64,000 bases of DNA from Winogradskya humida. GTDB lineage: Bacteria; Actinomycetota; Actinomycetes; Mycobacteriales; Micromonosporaceae. The stretch lies in contig NZ_BOMN01000130.1 of NCBI RefSeq assembly GCF_016862215.1, positions 49,022-113,021 of the forward strand, in the 5' to 3' direction. Below, one piece after another: positions 61,186-64,000 of the stretch; position 1 is the stretch's first letter, and each line of letters opens with the position of its first letter. Made by a program: the position numbers and the translations under genes. The notes beneath the pieces are model-generated. The model was given only the letters and a program-made list of their open reading frames with translations, was not told where the DNA came from and ran no database searches.

Positions 61186-62034
61186 GGCTTGGACCTTGCC
61201 GAGGTGGAGCGGGTTGTCTACACCGCGCTCGCCGAGGACCTGGGCGACCCGCCCCGCGACGTGACCAGCGAGGCGACCATTCCGGCGGCCCAGGTCGACA
61301 CGGCCGAGCTGGTCGCACGAGCGGCCGGCGTGGTGGCCGGGCTGCCCGTCGCGGCGCAGGTCTTCGCGGCGACCTCGGGTGGCACGGCGACCTTCGACCA
61401 GCGGGTCGAGGAGGGCACCCGGGTGACGCGCGGCGACGTCCTCGCGGTCGTGACCGGCCCGACGCGCTCGCTGCTGACCGCGGAACGGACCGCGCTCAAC
61501 CTGCTGTGCCGGATGTCGGGCGTCGCGACCCACACCCGCAGGTGGGCCGACGAGCTCGCCGGCACCAAGGCGACCGTGCTCGACACCCGCAAGACGACTC
61601 CGGGTCTGCGGGCCCTGGAGAAGTACGCCGTACGCGTCGGCGGCGGCACCAACAAGCGCATGGGCCTCTACGACGTCGCCATGATCAAGGACAACCACAA
61701 GCTCGCGGCGGGCAGCATCACCGCAGCGTACGAGCTGGTCCGCTCCACCTTCCCGGACGTTCCGGTGCAGGTCGAGGTGACCACGGTGGCGGAGGCGATC
61801 GAGGCGGTCGGGGCCGGCGCGGACTTCCTGCTCTGCGACAACATGACCCCGGACCTGCTGCGCGAGGTGGTGGCCGCGGTGGGCGACCGGGCCGAGCTCG
61901 AGGCCACGGGCAATCTCACCCTGGAAACAGTCGCCGCGTACGCCGCCACGGGCGTGGACTACCTGTCCGTGGGCGGGCTGACCCACTCCTCGCCGATTCT
62001 CGACATCGCCATGGACTTGCGCGTCGCGCGTTAG
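61177..62034 (+). CDS. nadC: Nicotinate-nucleotide pyrophosphorylase (quinolinate phosphoribosyltransferase)
   Basis: 285 aa. Motifs DTRKTTPGLRALEKYAV, NKRMGLYDVAMIKDNH and VDYLSVGGLTHS. It converts quinolinate and PRPP to nicotinate mononucleotide. SD GAGGAG lies 7 nt upstream of its ATG, inside the mini-ORF. It is followed by coaX. Confidence 0.95.
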   Translation: MSDGLDLAEVERVVYTALAEDLGDPPRDVTSEATIPAAQVDTAELVARAAGVVAGLPVAAQVFAATSGGTATFDQRVEEGTRVTRGDVLAVVTGPTRSLLTAERTALNLLCRMSGVATHTRRWADELAGTKATVLDTRKTTPGLRALEKYAVRVGGGTNKRMGLYDVAMIKDNHKLAAGSITAAYELVRSTFPDVPVQVEVTTVAEAIEAVGAGADFLLCDNMTPDLLREVVAAVGDRAELEATGNLTLETVAAYAATGVDYLSVGGLTHSSPILDIAMDLRVAR

Positions 62035-62045
62035 GGGTTTTGACC

Positions 62046-62807
62046 GTGCTTTTGTGCATCGACATCGGCAATACCAACACGGTTCTCGCCACGTTCGACG
62101 GCGACAAACTGGTTCACAACTGGCGCATCAAGACCGATGCCAGGTCCACCGCCGACGAGCTGGGCCTGATTCTGCGGGGCCTGCTCGCGGGCGATGCCGT
62201 CGAGATCACCGGGGTGGCGGCATGCTCGACGGTGCCCGCTGCCCTGCGGACGTTACGCACGATGCTCGGGCGTTATTACCGGGATCTGCCGAATGTCGTC
62301 GTGGAGCCCGGCGTGAAGACCGGAGTGCAGCTGGCCATCGACAATCCGAAGGAGGTCGGCTCCGACCGCGTGGTGAACACGCTGGCGGCGCACGCCCTCT
62401 ACGGCGGGCCGTCGATCGTTGTCGACTTCGGCACCACGACCAATTTTGACGTCATCAGCGCGCGCGGTGAGTTTCTCGGTGGCGCGTTCGCGCCCGGCAT
62501 CGAGATCTCGTTCGACGCGCTGGCGTCGCGGGCCGCTCAGTTGCGCAAGGTGGAGCCCGCGAAGCCGCGTTCGGTCATCGGCAAGAACACCGTCGAGTGC
62601 CTGCAGTCCGGCCTTTATTTCGGGGTGGCCGGTCAGGTCGATCGGATCGTCGACCTGATGACCGAGGAGCTGGGTTCCGTGCGGGCGGTGATCGCCACCG
62701 GCGGGCTTGCCGGGCTGGTCAAGGACGCCTGCCGGACCATCACCGCGTATGAGCCGATGATCACTCTGATCGGGTTGCGGATGGTTTATGAGCGGAATGT
62801 CGGCTGA
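62046..62807 (+). CDS. coaX: Type III pantothenate kinase
   Basis: 253 aa. ASKHA phosphate motif CIDIGNTNTVLATFDG, and VVDFGTTTNFDVIS with GGAFAPGIEIS. It phosphorylates pantothenate, the first CoA step, and follows panC/panD and nad genes as in mycobacteria. GTG 62046 with GGGG 9 nt upstream is preferred to a TTG six bases earlier. Confidence 0.93.
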   Translation: MLLCIDIGNTNTVLATFDGDKLVHNWRIKTDARSTADELGLILRGLLAGDAVEITGVAACSTVPAALRTLRTMLGRYYRDLPNVVVEPGVKTGVQLAIDNPKEVGSDRVVNTLAAHALYGGPSIVVDFGTTTNFDVISARGEFLGGAFAPGIEISFDALASRAAQLRKVEPAKPRSVIGKNTVECLQSGLYFGVAGQVDRIVDLMTEELGSVRAVIATGGLAGLVKDACRTITAYEPMITLIGLRMVYERNVG

Positions 62808-63276
62808 CCACGCGCTTTTTCTGCCCGGATATTTTTTGTGACTCTGCGCGACGCGGTGGACATAGATCTCTATCCGGGGCTTTCTTCGACTGTCCGCAAT
62901 GGATTCCGCGTCGGCGCCCGACTTCGTGACGCGGCAGCGCATCACGGATGGTGACGCACTTCGATGGAATTGCCCCGTATCAGCGTCCAGAAGTGACAAC
63001 GAGTCACACCATGGAGCCGGTACGGTGCACGATCCGTGGGTGGCGCGCGGTCCGGATTGACCGGGGTCAAGGCGTGGGGAATGTCAGCCGGGGCGCCGCC
63101 GTGGAATAGGAAACGGCCTCGGACGGGGTATTCGGGAAACGTCTGCGTTCCCCTTGGTGCGCTCCGTGGGCAGATATCGAACCCGCATTGACGGATCACG
63201 CGGGCTTGGCGTTATTGTTGCGGTGGGGATTGCCTGACGTCTGACGTAGAACCTGTATTCGGGAGGATAACGGCCC
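62808..63276 (+). other. 469-nt upstream region of lsr2
   Basis: Less GC-rich than the genes, with T-rich runs at 62816-62820 and 62832-62837. It holds an inverted repeat GTGAC-AACGA-GTCAC (62993-63007), a possible operator. A 38-codon frame from the GTG at 62838 lacks a good SD and is not convincing. No other gene is seen. Lsr2 prefers AT-rich DNA, so autoregulation here is conceivable. Confidence 0.5.
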
Positions 63277-63630
63277 GTGGCCAAGCAGATCATTCACAAG
63301 CTTGTCGACGACCTCGACGGCGGTGACGCCGAGGAGACCGTCAAGTTCGCGCTCGACGGCATTCAGTATGAGATCGACCTGTCCGACAAGAACGCCGCGA
63401 AATTGCGCGACGTCTTCGCGCCCTACGTGGGCGCCGGAGCGAAGGTCGCCCGGGGCGGAGTGGTCGTGGGTGGCCGGGCTGCCCGGGGTCGTGGCGGCGC
63501 CACCGCCGACCGGGAGCAGAACAAGGCCATCCGCGAGTGGGCCAAGAAGAGCGGTAAGGACATCTCCGACCGGGGCCGCATTCCCCAGGAGATCGTGGAC
63601 GAGTTCCACGCAAAGGGTCCCGGCCGCTAG
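63277..63630 (+). CDS. lsr2: Lsr2 nucleoid-associated DNA-binding protein
   Basis: 117 aa. N-terminal dimerisation domain (KQIIHKLVDDLDGGDAEETV, then FALDGIQYEIDLSDKNAAKL), a linker rich in Gly/Arg, and a C-terminal DNA-binding domain with the AT-hook-like RGR in SDRGRIPQEIVDEFHAKG. It is an H-NS-like xenogeneic silencer that binds AT-rich DNA. GGGAGG before the GTG is the SD. clpC would be expected next. Confidence 0.96.
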   Translation: MAKQIIHKLVDDLDGGDAEETVKFALDGIQYEIDLSDKNAAKLRDVFAPYVGAGAKVARGGVVVGGRAARGRGGATADREQNKAIREWAKKSGKDISDRGRIPQEIVDEFHAKGPGR

Positions 63631-63642
63631 TCGCGCACGTCG

Positions 63643-63760
63643 TTTTCCACAGGGTCCGCAGCGCTCCGGCGCTGCGGACCCTGCTGCTTTTCGCTCGTTC
63701 TTCGCACCCCTTGCGTAAGTTATCCACAGGGGTGGACGACGTTGTCCACAGGCTGTGGAC
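63643..63760. promoter_or_regulatory. Cluster of DnaA-box-like 9-mers
   Basis: TTTTCCACA (63643-63651), TTATCCACA (63720-63728, the perfect consensus) and TTGTCCACA (63742-63750, the actinobacterial form). A weaker reverse match (TGTGGACGC) lies at 63754-63762. Four matches within 120 nt of GC-rich DNA is more than expected by chance. Confidence 0.55.
63651..63682 (+). terminator. Strong lsr2 terminator
   Basis: A perfect 14-bp stem AGGGTCCGCAGCGC / GCGCTGCGGACCCT with loop TCCG, followed by GCTGCTTTT, 20 nt after the lsr2 stop. Confidence 0.88.
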
Positions 63761-63960
63761 GCCGGGGGCGCCGGTCGTGGCCGGTGCCGGGATTTCGCTG
63801 TGCGCGTACTCCGTAGGGGTGGGGAACAGCCGCTGAGCGTGCGAAGTTGAGGAAATCATCGGTGCGGGACGTTCCGGCCGGGCTCGAGGGCCCAGCAGAG
63901 TCCCTCAGCGGCGATAGAGTGGTTACAGCACGGGCATCACCGATGTTCGTGCGCTGGCCC

Positions 63961-63976
63961 CGCCAGTTAATTGGCG
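63961..63976. promoter_or_regulatory. Palindrome in the leader of the gene beyond the edge
   Basis: CGCCAGTTAATTGGCG is an inverted repeat with 5-bp arms CGCCA/TGGCG around an AT-rich centre, 24 nt before the window end. It is a candidate operator for the probable clpC promoter. Confidence 0.35.
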
Positions 63977-64000
63977 CACGGCACGTGAGGAGCACGAGGG

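Larger units (their letters stand above)
63631..64000. other. Region downstream of lsr2 with DnaA-box-like cluster and a promoter/leader
   Basis: No gene is seen in these 370 nt. After the lsr2 terminator come DnaA-box-like 9-mers, then a region with GATAGAGTGGTTACAGCACG that may include a promoter, a palindrome at 63961-63976, and finally GTGAGGAGCACGAGGG. The last stretch looks like the SD of a gene starting just beyond the edge, by synteny clpC. Confidence 0.55.

Noticed and set aside
62838..62954. 38-codon GTG frame upstream of lsr2
   Set aside because: No SD, and the TATTTT before it is too close for a leaderless start; no features in the peptide.
62993..63007. Possible Crp/GlxR site upstream of lsr2 (GTGAC-AACGA-GTCAC)
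   Set aside because: Spacing between GTGA and TCAC is 7, not the 6 of the Crp consensus, so it is not called a Crp site.

Overview
This 64 kb window is chromosomal DNA from a high-GC actinomycete. The gene order follows two blocks known from mycobacteria: crp, nth, a thioredoxin-like lipoprotein, a NUDIX gene and marP; then ppa, dacB, a zinc protease, tilS, hpt, ftsH, fol genes, pan genes, coaX and lsr2. Together with the leaderless-type promoters, ESX genes and the FtsH N-terminus, this points to Micromonosporales, probably an Actinoplanes-like organism. That placement is inference; there is no rRNA in the window.

Layout. Positions 1-3551 hold the end of an ATPase/TPR regulator and a receptor-type Ser/Thr kinase. 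3628-7119 is a two-gene acyl-CoA carboxylase operon on the minus strand. 7362-12740 holds crp, a divergent CapA-like gene and the nth-marP run. 13367-20762 is a partial ESX (type VII) locus with mycP, eccC and divergent eccD, but no eccB, eccE or WXG100 genes in view. 21040-30472 is the housekeeping run ppa, dacB, zinc protease, tilS, hpt, ftsH, folE and ridA.

The usual ftsH-folE-folP neighbourhood is then split by about 13 kb of secretion-type genes (30469-43241). One part is a three-gene unit made of a WXG100-sized helical protein, a three-TM protein and a tri-modular EccC-like ATPase with only its middle Walker A motif intact. The other part is a type IV secretion/conjugation-like operon with a VirB4-like ATPase, a VirB6-like channel protein, a TcpE-like protein, a small pilin-like membrane protein, a VirB8-like protein and a transglycosylase-M23 fusion. 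I see no relaxase, integrase or VirB11. The two units together are the best candidate for an undescribed system.

43549-48081 resumes with folP-folB-folK and membrane or hypothetical genes. 48123-51755 is an osmolyte (Opu-type) ABC importer with divergent genes starting 2 nt apart and a substrate-binding protein whose lobes look circularly permuted. 51921-56177 holds a long disordered membrane protein and a pairing of orphan nuoD with a MidA/NDUFAF7-like methyltransferase. 56286-62807 is the cofactor run: DUF2520 protein, panC, panD, a lipoprotein, nadB, nadC and coaX. The window ends with lsr2, a strong terminator, a cluster of DnaA-box-like 9-mers and what looks like the leader of the next gene. 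Many neighbours overlap by ATGA or GTGA, so translational coupling is common here. No tRNA, rRNA, CRISPR array or insertion sequence was seen.
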